A stretch of DNA of 15,020 nucleotides, from assembly GCA_964430695.1 (NCBI GenBank), contig CAYSFO010000037.1, positions 1 through 15,020 on the forward strand. The letters are read 5' to 3'. The notes below the pieces were generated by a model that was not told the origin of the DNA, made no database searches, and saw only the letters and a program-made list of their open reading frames with translations. The stretch is from MGBC108787 sp964430695. Its GTDB lineage: Bacteria > Bacillota_I > Bacilli_A > RF39 > UBA660. Position 1 is the first letter of the stretch. Each line of letters begins with the position of its first letter. This document shows, in pieces, positions 13,737 through 15,020 of the stretch. The position numbers and the translations under genes are program-made.

Positions 13737-15020
13737 ATTGTCCTAATTCTTCATTACAATCTGTACCCATTTCATCTGGATTTGATGCAGCTACTTTAAT
13801 CGTTAAAGTCACTCCTGAGCGAATGGTATATCCTTCTGGTTTACTTTGTTCAAGTATGGTTCCCTCTTCTTTTTCACTTGTCATGACTTCAACAATATCT
13901 AAAGTAATGCCATACTCATTACAGAAGTCTTTTACTTCATCAACCGTATAATTGCCATCTGTGAAGTTTGGATATTTACTAACAATATTTGGAATATATA
14001 ATGTAATTGTATCCCCTATAGATAATTTTTGACTAGCAGGAACAGATTGCTCAATAATCTCTCCATCTGTTGCTTCTTCTGGTTTTTCCACTTCTTTCTT
14101 TTCTACTAATACTTGTAGTCCTAAAGCTTCTAAAGCTCCTTTTATTTCCAAATAATTTCTTCCTACATAATTTTCTATTGTAATTTTTTTGTCTCCAGCA
14201 GAAACATATAAGGTGATTTCCGTATTTTTTGTACGTTTACTATTGGCAACAGGATTTGTTTTAATAATATGTCCTTCTTCTACATCACTTGAAGCTTGTT
14301 CTTGCTGTTCATCACTTATCTTAAATCCAATATCTTGTAAGGTCTTAATCGCTTCGGCAACTGTCATATTGGTTACATCAGGAACGGCAATTTCTTTTTC
14401 CCTTGTAATGGCAGGAATTAAAACAACAACAGAAGTAATGATAACGACTAAACCTGTAAATATGGAAGCTAAAATAATTAAAAGTTTATTTTGTTTTTTT
14501 AAATCATCTTTGGTAATTTGCTTTGCTATAGGTTCGTCACCTTCACTTTCTTTTTTTGGAGTTTCTTTCAATAATTTTGTAATTTTCGTATCATCAAAAT
14601 TATTTTCTGGATATTTGAATGTAATAATTTTTTCTCTAATTCTTGCATCTTCCATACATGTTTTTAAGTCTTCATGCATTTCCCTAGCATCTGTATAGCG
14701 ATTTTTAGGATTCTTCGCGGTAGATTTTAAAATAATATTGACAATACTATTTGGTAAATTTGGTATTTCTTCCTTGATATCTGGAAGAGGTTCTTTTAAG
14801 TGCTTTAAAGCAATCTCAACTGCATTTTCTCCTTTAAAAGGAAGTTTACCCGTTAAAAGTTCATACATCACAATTCCCATCGAATAAATATCGCTTTGTA
14901 AACTTGAACCTTTTCCACTTGCTTGTTCAGGAGGAATATAATGTACACTTCCCATCACAGAATTTGTTTGGGTAAGTTGCGTTGCATTCATTGCCATCGA
15001 AATACCAAAATCCGTAATTT
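13729..15020 (-). CDS. prkC: Ser/Thr protein kinase with PASTA repeats (PrkC/StkP type), N-terminus outside the window
   Basis: This is a membrane receptor kinase that senses muropeptides or lipid II and controls cell-wall growth and dormancy exit. The visible part begins just before the DFG motif (ITDFGIS). An activation segment follows (NSVMGSVHYIPPEQ), then the C-lobe (SDIYSMGIVMYELLTG and the conserved Arg in KNRY). A linker of about 60 residues leads to one transmembrane helix (LLIILASIFTGLVVIITSVV). Three PASTA repeats follow: PDVTNMTVAEAIKTL, then ENYVGRNYLEIKGALEAL, and a more diverged one around FTDGNYTVDEVKDF. The tail ends with two cysteines (CNEELGQCE), possibly a disulfide outside the cell. 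It overlaps rsgA by 8 nt. A partner phosphatase (PrpC) is expected further right but is not visible here. Confidence 0.95.
   Translation of the reverse strand, partial: ITDFGISMAMNATQLTQTNSVMGSVHYIPPEQASGKGSSLQSDIYSMGIVMYELLTGKLPFKGENAVEIALKHLKEPLPDIKEEIPNLPNSIVNIILKSTAKNPKNRYTDAREMHEDLKTCMEDARIREKIITFKYPENNFDDTKITKLLKETPKKESEGDEPIAKQITKDDLKKQNKLLIILASIFTGLVVIITSVVVLIPAITREKEIAVPDVTNMTVAEAIKTLQDIGFKISDEQQEQASSDVEEGHIIKTNPVANSKRTKNTEITLYVSAGDKKITIENYVGRNYLEIKGALEALGLQVLVEKKEVEKPEEATDGEIIEQSVPASQKLSIGDTITLYIPNIVSKYPNFTDGNYTVDEVKDFCNEYGITLDIVEVMTSEKEEGTILEQSKPEGYTIRSGVTLTIKVAASNPDEMGTDCNEELGQCE

Noticed and set aside
14189..14698. A 169-codon plus-strand frame opposite the PASTA-kinase gene.
   Set aside because: It is a hydrophobic, low-complexity antisense frame of the clear kinase-linker-PASTA coding region, with no start signal.

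Overview
The window is a gene-dense, AT-rich (estimated under about 30% GC), mostly minus-strand piece of a bacterial chromosome. Gene content and order point to a low-GC Firmicute/Bacilli-type organism. prkC-rsgA-rpe with convergent rpmB is the Bacillus-type arrangement, as is rimM-trmD-rplS. UGA is used as a stop (trmH- and rimM-type genes) and Trp is TGG, so this is not a code-4 mycoplasma. The membrane-anchored surface protein resembles large families I recall from uncultured gut Bacilli (RF39-like lineages); that placement is inference.

Layout, left to right. (1) 1-4210: polA, a divergent pyroglutamyl-peptidase-like gene and mutM form a minus-strand operon ending in a hairpin terminator. 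(2) 4214-5938: a LysR-type regulator diverges from a small HD-domain protein related to the (p)ppGpp-hydrolase part of Rel/SpoT, with an inverted repeat between them. (3) 6003-7515: a surface protein whose reading frame is interrupted exactly at a run of ten G (coding strand). Losing one G would restore a 503-residue membrane-anchored protein. (4) 7602-11035: a translation/RNA-modification block: a metallopeptidase-like gene, a SpoU methyltransferase, rimM, trmD and an unrecognised gene, overlapping or tightly spaced, then rplS with its own promoter and leader. (5) 11221-12233: a plus-strand protein-kinase-like gene and a small rpmB (L28) gene. (6) 12257-15020: rpe, rsgA and the C-terminal part of a PASTA Ser/Thr kinase, tightly linked on the minus strand and running off the right edge.

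Most of the window is housekeeping: repair and replication, tRNA and ribosome maturation, and PASTA-kinase signalling. The most notable signal is the poly-G tract, which has the hallmarks of a phase-variation (contingency) switch for a surface protein. In the sequence given, the gene is out of frame (OFF). No RNA genes, insertion sequences or CRISPR arrays were seen, and there is no non-coding stretch longer than about 300 bases.
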